This document shows positions 35,901 through 44,030 of a stretch of DNA of 64,000 nt, piece after piece. The position numbers and the translations under genes are program-made. Under the pieces are notes generated by a model. The model was not told where the DNA came from. It saw only the letters and a program-made list of their open reading frames with translations, and did no database searches. Positions within the stretch are counted from its first letter, which is position 1. Each line of letters opens with the position of its first letter. Source of the DNA: Veillonella absiana (GTDB lineage: Bacteria > Bacillota > Negativicutes > Veillonellales > Veillonellaceae); the NCBI RefSeq assembly GCF_032970905.1, contig NZ_JAWJZA010000007.1; one strand, written 5' to 3'.

Positions 35901-37230
35901 GGATAAATATCAAGTAAGCGCTTATGGTAAAGTCCCATTGGCAGCATTGTATACCTCGGGCTATTTACCTCCAGGGGATAATAAAGCAATGGATCTCACT
36001 GTTGATTTTAATGAAGCTGATCTTGCCGTTGTTCCATTGATGACAAACGCTGTTAAATCTGCTGAAGGACCGTTATCTGGTGCCGTTCATATTACTGGTT
36101 CTTATGATGATCCAGAGGCAACCGGGACTGTTACTGTTAGAAATGGTACCATGAAAATTGATACGATTGGTAATCCCATGGAAGAGATTAATGGGAATTT
36201 AATTTTCACGGGTAAACAAATGGACTTCCAATCTACTTTAAATATGGGAAAAGGTAATGCTGGTCTTGCTGCGAAGGTGACTTGGAATCATAGGGCATTA
36301 ACATCTTATAATGCGGCTGTACAGCTTGATAAACTAGACCTAGCTAATGAATATGTAAGTGGCCCAATTAATGGGGAACTTTATATCACTGAGATGAAAG
36401 GGATTCCAACACTAACAGGGACTATTAATCTTGAAAATAATCAATTTAAGATTCCTCTTTCCTTTGAAAGTAGTGGCGAATCAACTAATCTTGGCCTCGA
36501 TGTGACTGTACACGCGGGTAAAAATGTTAGATTGTATGATAAATTGCTATACAATATGCTTATCACTGGTGATGTACGATTCAAAGGTTCTACCAACAGA
36601 CCAAATCCAGATGGATCGTTTAAAGTAGAGTCAGGTATCTTTAAATATTTAAATCATACATTTAATATCACTAAGGGAAATGCGAATTTTGAGCGTGGTT
36701 CGTTCTTGCCTAGATTATTATTAGAGGCAACAAATACAACTAGTAGCTATGATATTAAATTGGGTGTTTCTGGTACAGTGGATATGCTTGATATGACATT
36801 AACATCAGAGCCACAATTGTCCAGAGAACGTATTATATCTTTGTTGACCTTTGGTCGAGGGGCAGAAACGAATAGCAGTGCTGTCTCTAGTCAAGATGCC
36901 AATAATTTATTTGTTTCAGGTTTACAAATGCTGACATTTGGCTATGTACAAGATGCAGTGCAAAATTCATTGGGCCTTGATATGATTAATATCACTACGG
37001 GGTCATTAAATCCTGATGAGCCTGTAGATGGGGACATATCTGGTAATTATAATATTGAAATAGGTAAATATATCATTCCTAATTTGATGGTAACCTATGG
37101 CCAAGGTGTGAACAATAACATGAATAAATATGGTATTAATTATAAAGTGGACAAACATTTGAACTTTGCTGGTTGGCGGACGAATGATAATGGTGGTTAT
37201 TTTGGTACTACTTGGACGCGTCAATTTTAA
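32926..37230 (+). CDS. tamB: TamB-family (AsmA-like) envelope-spanning protein
   Basis: About 1434 residues. One N-terminal membrane helix (LSLIGAAVLGLGALTSIGIT) anchors it in the inner membrane. A very long run of beta-rich repeats follows (many units of the form GTVSGTxDNPxxxAH, GTIDSPVVNGYAH, GTLDKPMFDGSV), expected to form a hydrophobic groove across the periplasm. The C-terminal DUF490 signature is present: VSGTVDMLDMTLTSEPQLSR and ERIISLLTFGR. TamB-like proteins carry phospholipid to the outer membrane. I use ATG 32926 (AGGAG seven bases upstream) over TTG 32923. bamA follows, so it pairs with an Omp85 protein. Confidence 0.93.
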   Translation: MTRKQLSLIGAAVLGLGALTSIGITAKPAAENYVAPLVKEQINTSINGKVNYDSLTIGMDGTVWLENVVVNDTAGHKIATAPTVEVGLNVLKAPTLLFSDAEAMSLISSVTVENPDVHVWQLSDGTWNVQQLVKSSSTSDSSSFTGSVIVNDGTVAARLSDGTRYEMEDVDGTISLRDNPVVDGAVKAVFDGEEITARGNINTKNLNDFAVYVQADSINAIHVNQLLKSRNDISISGGFIDDVHVNIKSDGNNGYTMSGNLNLTDIDGAYVNGGTSYAITEGQARIMLNKNQAIISASDALINGEEFQVDGVIELADDTNLNLTVLADQASLLALAPDQGIDGLASANLQITGTTVSPKISGHILGENISYNGLVIDSVESDISYTEGKADLGNLEAYMGDGVLAGRATYDVDNTDFEAQLTAEALDLSAITAAVDISATGTVSGLAHVKGRQNRVTSITGDVYGEDITYSGVAISQARATFTGDGENYTVSQINALIGEGEFTAYGTLQNGEMNLSFNANAIPAALASQYLNNTVDGNITAYGTVSGTTDNPTAEAHISSNEIHIADARYDQILADVTLHDHVATISRGIIIDGEGEYTVTGTARLAGTRALDLSVKADKVRLENAIRPFVEFPITGWVTTENHITGTIDSPVVNGYAHMWDGSIQGKLVTDLYADYNYQGDVLTVTNGKAQAYGATATAYGTMVGSNLNFTFDGDQIDLGRLLTNEDIKIDGYADVKGTLTGTLDKPMFDGSVVSNALQLNSVPITNVKGNVYVDPSVVNLQNFSFTEDKFGKYTVKGGVMLDEPHRLFGTIQVETASINNLIHMLQQDTDSFDGQLNGEIELGGQLDNPSLDVNGTITDFSIDGNVIGNAVVDADLTNRKFTIRKLQLPVEDGLIAAGGVADLDGDADIQIAANRVNIKPFLPLVSKDIDATGIVSSVINISGKTNNPKAELSAELENGSLNGIALDKAFALATMENKVINVQRIMGIRDKYQVSAYGKVPLAALYTSGYLPPGDNKAMDLTVDFNEADLAVVPLMTNAVKSAEGPLSGAVHITGSYDDPEATGTVTVRNGTMKIDTIGNPMEEINGNLIFTGKQMDFQSTLNMGKGNAGLAAKVTWNHRALTSYNAAVQLDKLDLANEYVSGPINGELYITEMKGIPTLTGTINLENNQFKIPLSFESSGESTNLGLDVTVHAGKNVRLYDKLLYNMLITGDVRFKGSTNRPNPDGSFKVESGIFKYLNHTFNITKGNANFERGSFLPRLLLEATNTTSSYDIKLGVSGTVDMLDMTLTSEPQLSRERIISLLTFGRGAETNSSAVSSQDANNLFVSGLQMLTFGYVQDAVQNSLGLDMINITTGSLNPDEPVDGDISGNYNIEIGKYIIPNLMVTYGQGVNNNMNKYGINYKVDKHLNFAGWRTNDNGGYFGTTWTRQF

Positions 37231-37264
37231 TTAGCTTCTATGCAGGAATGTAAAATGGGATTGT

Positions 37265-37303
37265 AATGTCCTAAAGGGACGGAATAGGAACTTTTAGGAC
37301 ATT
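37265..37303. repeat. inverted repeat between tamB and bamA
   Basis: AATGTCCTAAA (37265-37275) pairs with TTTAGGACATT (37293-37303), an 11-bp perfect stem with a 17-base loop and no T-run. A terminator or processing site for tamB mRNA is possible. Confidence 0.5.
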
Positions 37304-37377
37304 ATGAAATATTATGTTTAGGTATCATACAACTTTCATAAAAGTTTGCTATAGTAGTACTCAATGCAAAGTGGATA

Positions 37378-37386
37378 TGATATAAT
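37378..37386 (+). promoter_or_regulatory. extended -10 promoter of bamA
   Basis: TG at 37378-37379, one base, TATAAT at 37381-37386; start codon 49 bases on. The -35 region is poor. Confidence 0.55.
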
Positions 37387-37435
37387 AACAAGGATGTATT
37401 ACTCTGATTATGAAAAGAGTTTTTAGGAGGAATTT

Positions 37436-39607
37436 ATGCTTACAAATAAAGCCTATAAGCGTATGCTAACAGCATCTGTGCTGACAGCAGTTATGGGGCT
37501 AGGTAGTGTGTATGCTGCAGACGTGCAAGCTGGATACACACCTGATATGACAACTACAACGACAACACAAACTGCAGATGTAGTTGATACAGCAGAAAAA
37601 CAAGCTGTATACAATGCTACAGAAGGTAAAGTGTTAGATAAAAAAGCACAAGCTGAAGAGGATGCTCAAGCAGCAATTACAGCAGCTCGTGGTGATACTA
37701 CTATCAGCCAAGACGGTACTGTAGTGCAAGGTACAGATGGTACTGTTGTAGTTAACAACTCTCAATTATCTACTGATGATAAGCAAGTAAAAATGGTATC
37801 TCGTGTTACCGCAGATACGGACCTTGATCGTGCTAGTGAAACAGGCCAAAATCAAGCTATTGCTACTGTAGAAGCACAATACGTATCCTCCGCTACGGAA
37901 GAAACAGTTAAGCCATTTGCTGACCGTGTTATCACATCTCTTGATATTGACGGTGTGGATGAACAAAATAAACCACAATTGTTGGCGTTGCTCACAGAAA
38001 AAGTAGGCGATAAAATCTCCTATGAAGGCGTTGTGAAAGACATTCAAAACTTGGGTAATACTGGTGTGTTCTCCGAAGTAAATCCTGTGTTCACAAATGT
38101 TCCTGAAGGTACAAAAGTAAGTTATAAATTAACAGTTAATCCTATTGTCAATGGTGTTACATTTGAAGGTAACTCTGTGTACACTACTGAAAATTTAGTT
38201 AATTACATGGCGATTCAACCTGGTACAGTGTTGAACTCCATTTACGTAGGTCAAAAAATTCAAGGCATTAATGCAGCCTACGCTCGTGACGGCTATATGT
38301 TAGCGCACGTAGCAGGTATTCGCGTTGATGATGCTGGCCTCGTTCATGTGGCTGTAGTGGAAGGTGTTGTAGAAGACATCATTCCTGCAGGCAACAAAAA
38401 AACGAAAGATAAAGTAATTACTCGTGAATTCGTTCAGAAAAAAGGCAAACCTTTCAATAAATTCTTGGTACGCCGTTCTGTAGAACGCGTTTATAACCTA
38501 GGTTATTTTGATGATGTTAACGTTCGTATGTTGCCAGGCAATGATCCTGACAAAGTTATTATCGAAGTTGACGTATTGGAACATAAAACTGGTACTGTTA
38601 CATTAGGTGCTGGTTATTCTGAATCCGATGGTTTCGTTGGTATCATCGAATTTGGTGAAGATAATTTCCGTGGTACTGGTGATAAATTTAAAGTTCACTG
38701 GGAAATCGGCGGTTCCGATAATTACAAAAACGTTCAATTCTCCTACTTGAGACCTTGGATTGATAGTAAAGGTACATCTCTCGGTTTCACATATTTCAAC
38801 CGTACAGATGAATACACTGACTACAATGAAAATGGTAATGAAGTAGCTGAATATGATAAAAAATCCCAAGGCTTTAACGTGTCCTTCGGTCGTCAAACAG
38901 GCGAGTACACTCGTGATTATTTGACATTGGAAACTCGTAAAGATGAATACGAATGGGATGATGACGATAGCTCCGGATACCGTTATGATCGAAATCGCGA
39001 CTATGCGGGAAATAAATTGTACGATTTTGCAAATGATAACTACCTTGATAATAACTTTGGCCGCATCAACAGTGCTACATGGCAAAAAGTATATGATTCC
39101 CGCGATAACATCTATGATCCAAGTCGTGGTAAACGTATTTCCTATACAGCACAATGGGCTGGTCATGGTTTAGGTGGTGACTTCGACTTCTACAAATTTA
39201 CTGCAGAAGCTCGTATGTACCGCAAATTGTCTGAAAAAGTAACTTTGGCATTCCGTGGCCGTGTTGGTTTCATCCAAGGTGATGCACCATATAGCCAATT
39301 GTTCACATTAGGTGGCGCAGACTCCTTGCGTGGTTATGAAGATGACCAATTCCGTGGTAAGAAAATGTACAATGCTACATTAGAGCTTCGTATGCCAATC
39401 GTTAAGAAGGTTACAGGCGTTCTCTTCGCTGATATCGGTGATGCATGGGATGCACCAAATGTAACTTGGTATAATAGCAAAAAAGAATTTAATGTTGGCG
39501 TAGGTGCCGGCGTTCGTATTACAACTCCGATTGGTCCAGTTCGTCTTGACTATGGTGTTGGTTCTGACGACAATAAATTCCACTTCAGCTTTGGTACACA
39601 ATTCTAA
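37436..39607 (+). CDS. bamA: BamA/Omp85-family outer-membrane assembly factor
   Basis: 723 residues. Signal peptide to about residue 27 (VYA), then roughly 135 residues of Thr/Ala/Gln-rich, likely unfolded sequence not found in E. coli BamA. About three POTRA domains follow from about 164 (VITSLDIDGVDEQN; PIVNGVTFEGNSVY; VVEDIIPAGNKKTKDKVITR). The 16-strand barrel begins near GTVTLGAGYSESDG, carries the loop-6 motif LRGYEDDQFRGKK and ends in a C-terminal Phe (FHFSFGTQF). It folds and inserts outer-membrane proteins; BamB-E partners are not nearby. AGGAGG precedes the ATG. OmpH-like chaperone genes follow. Confidence 0.95.
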   Translation: MLTNKAYKRMLTASVLTAVMGLGSVYAADVQAGYTPDMTTTTTTQTADVVDTAEKQAVYNATEGKVLDKKAQAEEDAQAAITAARGDTTISQDGTVVQGTDGTVVVNNSQLSTDDKQVKMVSRVTADTDLDRASETGQNQAIATVEAQYVSSATEETVKPFADRVITSLDIDGVDEQNKPQLLALLTEKVGDKISYEGVVKDIQNLGNTGVFSEVNPVFTNVPEGTKVSYKLTVNPIVNGVTFEGNSVYTTENLVNYMAIQPGTVLNSIYVGQKIQGINAAYARDGYMLAHVAGIRVDDAGLVHVAVVEGVVEDIIPAGNKKTKDKVITREFVQKKGKPFNKFLVRRSVERVYNLGYFDDVNVRMLPGNDPDKVIIEVDVLEHKTGTVTLGAGYSESDGFVGIIEFGEDNFRGTGDKFKVHWEIGGSDNYKNVQFSYLRPWIDSKGTSLGFTYFNRTDEYTDYNENGNEVAEYDKKSQGFNVSFGRQTGEYTRDYLTLETRKDEYEWDDDDSSGYRYDRNRDYAGNKLYDFANDNYLDNNFGRINSATWQKVYDSRDNIYDPSRGKRISYTAQWAGHGLGGDFDFYKFTAEARMYRKLSEKVTLAFRGRVGFIQGDAPYSQLFTLGGADSLRGYEDDQFRGKKMYNATLELRMPIVKKVTGVLFADIGDAWDAPNVTWYNSKKEFNVGVGAGVRITTPIGPVRLDYGVGSDDNKFHFSFGTQF

Positions 39608-39613
39608 TAGCAA

Positions 39614-39656
39614 GATATTTATGGTGAAAGCCTCGTGAGGGGCTTTCACCAATATC
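39614..39656 (+). terminator. long hairpin after bamA
   Basis: GATATT-TAT-GGTGAAAGCCTC, loop GTGA, GGGGCTTTCACC-AATATC. A 12-bp core stem with one G-T pair and a further 6 bp beyond a bulge. There is no T-run, so it may stabilise the 3' end more than terminate. Confidence 0.6.
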
Positions 39657-39803
39657 CATATTAGGGCGAAAATTTTTTCATTCATAATTTTAGTTTGCTA
39701 TGAGTTAGACAGATATGGATGAGATGATTTTCCTAGGCTATACAAAATGCCTATATTGTAAGAACTGATATATAATTCGATTAAGAAAAGAGGGCATTTT
39801 ATT

Positions 39804-40301
39804 ATGATGCGTATGATGAGCAACAAACATAACGTAAGAATCGTGTCTATCATTGTAGCCATAATCTTCGTTGTGGGTATTGGTGCATTGGCTTATACAC
39901 AAATGGCTACGCCAGGTGTGAGTGATTCTGGCAATAGTTCTGTAGGGATTGTAGATCCAAGTAAAATTCAATCTGCTGAAAATCCTTTATACGTAGCAGC
40001 TGGTAAAGAATATCAAGAGTATTCTCAAAAATTGATTCAAGAGGCACAAGCTAAAATGGCAGCAGCTGCTGATGATCAAGCGAAAGCACAAATTAAACAA
40101 GAAACTGATGCTGCTTTAGAAGCAAAAGAAGCTGAATTGATGAAAAATTTAACTGATAAAACTGATGAAGCTGCAAAAGCAGTAGGTGAAGCAAAAGGTT
40201 TATCTGTAGTCATGAGCAAAGGTGCTGTCGTATACGGTGGCGTTGATATTACAGACCAAGTACTTCATAAATTAACTAGCGAGGCTAGTGCTAATAAATA
40301 A
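39804..40301 (+). CDS. OmpH/Skp-like protein 1, membrane-anchored
   Basis: 165 residues. An N-terminal hydrophobic helix (IVSIIVAIIFVVGIGALAYT) is followed by a short linker, a helical Ala/Gln/Lys-rich section (EYSQKLIQEAQAKMAAAADD) and the OmpH-type end LSVVMSKGAVVYGGVDITDQ. Skp/OmpH chaperones hold unfolded outer-membrane proteins in the periplasm as trimers; its place right behind bamA agrees. Unlike E. coli Skp it looks membrane-tethered, with no obvious signal-peptidase site. Several ATGs (39804, 39807, 39813) are possible starts. Confidence 0.8.
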   Translation: MMRMMSNKHNVRIVSIIVAIIFVVGIGALAYTQMATPGVSDSGNSSVGIVDPSKIQSAENPLYVAAGKEYQEYSQKLIQEAQAKMAAAADDQAKAQIKQETDAALEAKEAELMKNLTDKTDEAAKAVGEAKGLSVVMSKGAVVYGGVDITDQVLHKLTSEASANK

Positions 40302-40444
40302 TATAAGCTTCTATGACTTTAGAATTAAACGATTATATGCTGTACTTGTATAGCAATCAGGCGTTAAATTGATGTGATATTCGGATGTTTGTAATATGGA
40401 CAACGGTTTGGCTTAGCTATTTCTTGCTCTAGGAAAGGGGAATT

Positions 40445-41425
40445 ATGACAAAGAATTTAAAATTAATATTGCTTGCTGTGATTCTCCTTGCAGGTATTAT
40501 GGCCATGTATGCAGGCTATAGTTTTGTTAAAAATCGTCAAACTTTAGGTTTACATAAAGGACCTTCCATTGGTGTCGTACAAATGGAGGAGCTAGCAAAG
40601 TTAAATCCATCGTATGGTGATTATGAGCAAGCTAAACAAGAGTTGGCACAATTACAAGCACAATATGAAGTTGAGCAGAAGGCATTGAATACAAAGTCGA
40701 TGATGCAGGCTGAACAATTGAAGGCATTGAGTCAAAGTACAGATGTAACAGACTCTGTGAATATTGAATTAAAAACAAAAGTTACAGCTAAAGAAAATGA
40801 AATGAATGCACAGTTAGCCGAAAAACGCAAAGAGTTAATGAATAAGTATATGGCTGAGGCTAAATCGACTCCTTCGGAGAGTGATTTGGAAATTGTAAAT
40901 TTGCAGCTAGATTTGTTCACGTATTTGCGCCGTATACCAGTTAATCCTGAAGCAAAAGCAAAGGTTGATGCAGAACGTAGTGCTAAAGAAGCTCGACTAA
41001 AGGAATTGTTAGCGGCTAAAGCCCCAGAACAAGGTCGTGATTTTACATCCATTCAAGCTCGCATTAATGAGGAATTAGCACCAGTCGTGGAAGCCGGTCA
41101 GAAGGAATTAAATGACTATGCAGCTTCGTTGCAACAAGAGCTCATGGCTAAGCGTGATGAAATGATGCAAGCAAAGGCGCAAGATATTATGACAAATACT
41201 CAATTGCCAGAAGCGGCAAAATGGAATTCTGAATGGAGCCAGCGCTTACATGATAAAGAGGCAGAGGTAGAAGCTTTGCATGAGGCTATACTAGAGGATA
41301 TTCGCATGCGTGTATCCGTAGTAGCAAAAGAGCAAAGCCTTGATTTAGTTGTAATCGATCAAATTAGTAACATAAAAGGTCTAGATATTACAGATGCTGT
41401 AAAGGCAACGTACTTGGCCCAATAA
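40445..41425 (+). CDS. OmpH/Skp-like protein 2, long coiled-coil form
   Basis: 326 residues. N-terminal helix (LILLAVILLAGIMAMYAGYS), then SIGVVQMEELAKLNPSYGDY, the OmpH-type N-terminal strand, and about 220 residues of charged coiled coil with two long helical arms (QAKQELAQLQAQYEVEQKAL; NEELAPVVEAGQKELNDYAA). The end, QSLDLVVIDQISNIKGLDIT, matches the C-terminal strand of the neighbouring OmpH proteins. It is about twice the usual length and may be a duplicated or elongated Skp with longer tentacles. AAAGGGGAATT precedes the ATG. The lipoprotein paralogue follows after 10 bases. Confidence 0.75.
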   Translation: MTKNLKLILLAVILLAGIMAMYAGYSFVKNRQTLGLHKGPSIGVVQMEELAKLNPSYGDYEQAKQELAQLQAQYEVEQKALNTKSMMQAEQLKALSQSTDVTDSVNIELKTKVTAKENEMNAQLAEKRKELMNKYMAEAKSTPSESDLEIVNLQLDLFTYLRRIPVNPEAKAKVDAERSAKEARLKELLAAKAPEQGRDFTSIQARINEELAPVVEAGQKELNDYAASLQQELMAKRDEMMQAKAQDIMTNTQLPEAAKWNSEWSQRLHDKEAEVEALHEAILEDIRMRVSVVAKEQSLDLVVIDQISNIKGLDITDAVKATYLAQ

Positions 41426-41435
41426 GGAGATAGAC

Positions 41436-41906
41436 ATGAATAAAAAAATGATGAGAACAATAGCAATTTCTATGATGTTAGTAACATCTGTAGGTTTTCT
41501 TGCTGGTTGTGGATCCACACAACAAGTTGGTTATGTAGACGTAGCTAAAATTGCTAGCGATACTACAAAAGGTCAAGAAATTGATAAGAATCTTCAAGCT
41601 AAGAACCAAGAATTGATGCAAAAATTACAACAAGTAGCAGCAGCTGGTGACGAAGCAGCTACAGCACAAGTACAACAAGCTAGTGAACAAGAATTTTATA
41701 ACTACCGTGTGGCACAAAATAAAGAATTCAAAACAGCTGTAGAAAATGCCACAGCAGAAATCGCTAAAGAGAAAAAACTAGATGTAGTATTTCAAAAGGC
41801 TGCTGTTGTTAATGGCGGTGTAGATGTAACTGATGATGTTATCAACAAATTAGGTAAAGCTGCAACGACTAGTACAGATACAGCCACTACTGCAGCAACT
41901 AAATAA
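41436..41906 (+). CDS. OmpH/Skp-like protein 3, lipoprotein form
   Basis: 156 residues. The lipoprotein signal (MMLVTSVGFLAGC) has the modified cysteine near residue 25. The mature part follows the OmpH pattern: VGYVDVAKIASDTTKGQEID, central Gln/Ala-rich helices, and KKLDVVFQKAAVVNGGVDVT ending in DDVINKLGK. So this copy is anchored by lipid rather than a helix. The Thr/Ala tail is low complexity. The third in a row of OmpH-like genes; lpxD starts 44 bases later. Confidence 0.85.
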   Translation: MNKKMMRTIAISMMLVTSVGFLAGCGSTQQVGYVDVAKIASDTTKGQEIDKNLQAKNQELMQKLQQVAAAGDEAATAQVQQASEQEFYNYRVAQNKEFKTAVENATAEIAKEKKLDVVFQKAAVVNGGVDVTDDVINKLGKAATTSTDTATTAATK

Positions 41907-41950
41907 TACACTATAGATTCATCCATCTTAGACAGGGAAGGGGTTACCAA

Positions 41951-42982
41951 ATGCAAAAGACAGTCAAAGAACTAGCACAATTGGTACAGGGGACAGTGTG
42001 CGGTAATGGTGAGGTTGTCATCGAAGAAACCCGAGGTTTAGAACAAGCATCACCCAATGCTATTACATTTGCCATTGGTGATTATGTAGAGTATGTAAGC
42101 CAGTGTAAAGCCGGTGCAGTTATCGTGGAGAAAGAGGTACCCAATGTATCAATTCCACAAATTATTGTAGATAACGCTAAAGTGGCATTTGCTCAAATTT
42201 TAGAATTATTCCATCCGCCAGTAGTAGTGCCAAGAACAATTCATGAAACCGCTATTATCGGAGAGAATGTAACTATTGGTAAAAATGTAGCTATTGGCGC
42301 ATATTGTGTCATCAATGATAATGCTGTGATTGGCGATAATGTTACTATCCATCCGTATGTGTATATTGGGCATAATACTCGTATTGGTGAGGACTCTGCC
42401 ATTTATGCGGGTGCTATTGTTCATGAAAACTGTAGTCTTGGTAAACGTGTAGTCTTGCGTGCGAAAGCTGTTATTGGTGGCGAAGGATTTGGTTTTGCTA
42501 CCGAGAATGGTGTGCATACACATATCCCTCAAGTAGGCAATGTTGTCCTTGAAGATGATGTAGAAGTAGGTTCTTGCTCCTGTATCGATAACGCTACAAT
42601 GGGATCTACCTTAGTGCGTCGTGGTACAAAAATTGACAATCTTGTTCACTTGGGCCACAATGTTGAAATTGGAGAGGACTGCTTCCTTATTGCTCAAGTA
42701 GGTATTGCAGGTAGCACAAAATGTGGTAATCACGTTATTTTTGCTGGTCAAACAGGGTGTACTGGTCATATTACAATTGGTGATAATGTTACCTTTGCGG
42801 GTAAAACAGGTATTGTTGGCAATGTACCATCCAATGGTTTGTATGCAGGCTATCCAATGAGACCACATAAGGAATGGTTGAAATTATCTGCTTATGAAAG
42901 TCGACTCCCGGATATGGCTAAGACTATTAAGCAATTACAAAAAGAAGTAGAAGCGTTGAAAGCACAGCTAAAGGAGAGATAA
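41951..42982 (+). CDS. lpxD: UDP-3-O-(3-hydroxyacyl)glucosamine N-acyltransferase
   Basis: Third step of lipid A synthesis: adds the N-linked hydroxyacyl chain. 343 residues: an N-terminal uridine-binding domain (VKELAQLVQGTVCGNGEVVI), then a left-handed beta-helix of hexapeptide repeats (IGENVTIGKNVAIGAYCVIN and so on) with the catalytic-His region HIPQVGNVVLEDDVEVGSCS and HLGHNVEIGEDCFLIAQVGI, and a C-terminal helix (MAKTIKQLQKEVEALKAQLK). Directly downstream, an acyltransferase starts after seven bases. Confidence 0.95.
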   Translation: MQKTVKELAQLVQGTVCGNGEVVIEETRGLEQASPNAITFAIGDYVEYVSQCKAGAVIVEKEVPNVSIPQIIVDNAKVAFAQILELFHPPVVVPRTIHETAIIGENVTIGKNVAIGAYCVINDNAVIGDNVTIHPYVYIGHNTRIGEDSAIYAGAIVHENCSLGKRVVLRAKAVIGGEGFGFATENGVHTHIPQVGNVVLEDDVEVGSCSCIDNATMGSTLVRRGTKIDNLVHLGHNVEIGEDCFLIAQVGIAGSTKCGNHVIFAGQTGCTGHITIGDNVTFAGKTGIVGNVPSNGLYAGYPMRPHKEWLKLSAYESRLPDMAKTIKQLQKEVEALKAQLKER

Positions 42983-42989
42983 TCTATAA

Positions 42990-43895
42990 ATGTATAGGTT
43001 TATGAAGTTGTTTAGCGCGTTTATATGCCTCTTGCCAGAATCCATACAGTATGGAATTGGTGTGATTCTTGGTGAGTTAGGATGGTTATTATGTCCGCCT
43101 AAACGCAAGAAATTGGCCATTGAGCAGATATTGTTTTGTCGTATAACGGATGATTTAGATGAAGCTAAACGTATAGCAAAAGCTAGCACGACAAGGTTTG
43201 GTCGTATGATAATTGATGTATTGCGCTATCCAGAAATTAAAGATGGTGCTTACAAGAATATGATTGAATTTGTCGGTCGTGAACATCTTGATGATGCTAA
43301 GGAAACAGGTAAAGGTGCTATTGTTGCAGCTATGCATAGTGGTAATTGGGAGCTTCTTGGCGGTGTGTTGGCTTCTGAAGGGTATCCCCTGATTTCTGTA
43401 GCGATGCAACAAAATGGTGATGCTGATAAATTCATCAATGAATACCGCGCTATTATGCATCAACATGTGACATATAAAACGGGCATGCGAGAAATGATTG
43501 GAGAACTTAAAAAAGGTGGTTTTATTGGTTTGATTATGGACCAGGATCCAGGTAAAACTGGTGTGTTAGTTCCATTCTTTGGCTATGAAACACTGACGGC
43601 AACTGGGCCTGCTGTTTTGGCTCGATTGCAGGATGTACCAATTATTCCGGTTACGATTCATTATAGCCCATATAAAAAGAAGCATGTTATTACCGTCGAG
43701 GCTCCTATATATGCGGAGCATACCGATGATAAGAAACGAGATTCTGCGGTGACAACAACTAAACTAAATGAATTTATGGAAGATTATATTCGTCGACATC
43801 CAGAAGATTGGTTCTGGCTACATAATCGATGGAAATGGACACGTAGATGTTATGGAGATAAAATTGAAACTCCACCAGAAAATTTTTCTAAATAA
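42990..43895 (+). CDS. LpxL/HtrB-family lipid A acyltransferase, copy 1
   Basis: 301 residues of the lysophospholipid/lauroyl acyltransferase family, which adds secondary acyl chains to lipid A at the inner membrane. The N-terminal hydrophobic segment (KLFSAFICLLPESIQYGIGV) is followed by the catalytic HX4E-type motif in AAMHSGNWELLGG, the GFIGLIMDQDPGKTGVLVPF block and the family end HPEDWFWLHNRWKWT. A second, diverged copy is at 55643-56575. Which hydroxyacyl position each uses cannot be read from sequence. ATG 42990 is seven bases after lpxD with AAAGGAGAG overlapping the lpxD end. Confidence 0.88.
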   Translation: MYRFMKLFSAFICLLPESIQYGIGVILGELGWLLCPPKRKKLAIEQILFCRITDDLDEAKRIAKASTTRFGRMIIDVLRYPEIKDGAYKNMIEFVGREHLDDAKETGKGAIVAAMHSGNWELLGGVLASEGYPLISVAMQQNGDADKFINEYRAIMHQHVTYKTGMREMIGELKKGGFIGLIMDQDPGKTGVLVPFFGYETLTATGPAVLARLQDVPIIPVTIHYSPYKKKHVITVEAPIYAEHTDDKKRDSAVTTTKLNEFMEDYIRRHPEDWFWLHNRWKWTRRCYGDKIETPPENFSK

Positions 43896-43896
43896 A

Positions 43897-43938
43897 ACAA
43901 GGGTGTGTAGGGGAAACTTTACATGCCCTTTTGGCTTT
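43897..43938 (+). terminator. probable terminator before lpxC
   Basis: AAGGGTGTGTA pairs with TACATGCCCTT (with G-T pairs), followed by TTGGCTTTT. Separates the lpxD unit from lpxC. Confidence 0.6.
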
Positions 43939-43942
43939 TACC

Positions 43943-43972
43943 TTGTAATGATTGTATAAAATACGGTATAAT
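43943..43972 (+). promoter_or_regulatory. promoter of the lpxC operon
   Basis: TTGTAA (43943-43948), 18 bases, TATAAT (43967-43972), about 58 bases before the lpxC ATG. Confidence 0.65.
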
Positions 43973-44030
43973 ACTTATTGGTGTATAGTAAATTCTGGAT
44001 TAGTTAATAGTGAAAGGACTCCCAATACGG

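Noticed and set aside
38603..39166. 187-codon open frame on the minus strand inside bamA
   Set aside because: It is the mirror of strongly conserved barrel-coding sequence, has no ribosome site, and its product is an Ile/Phe-rich string without family features.
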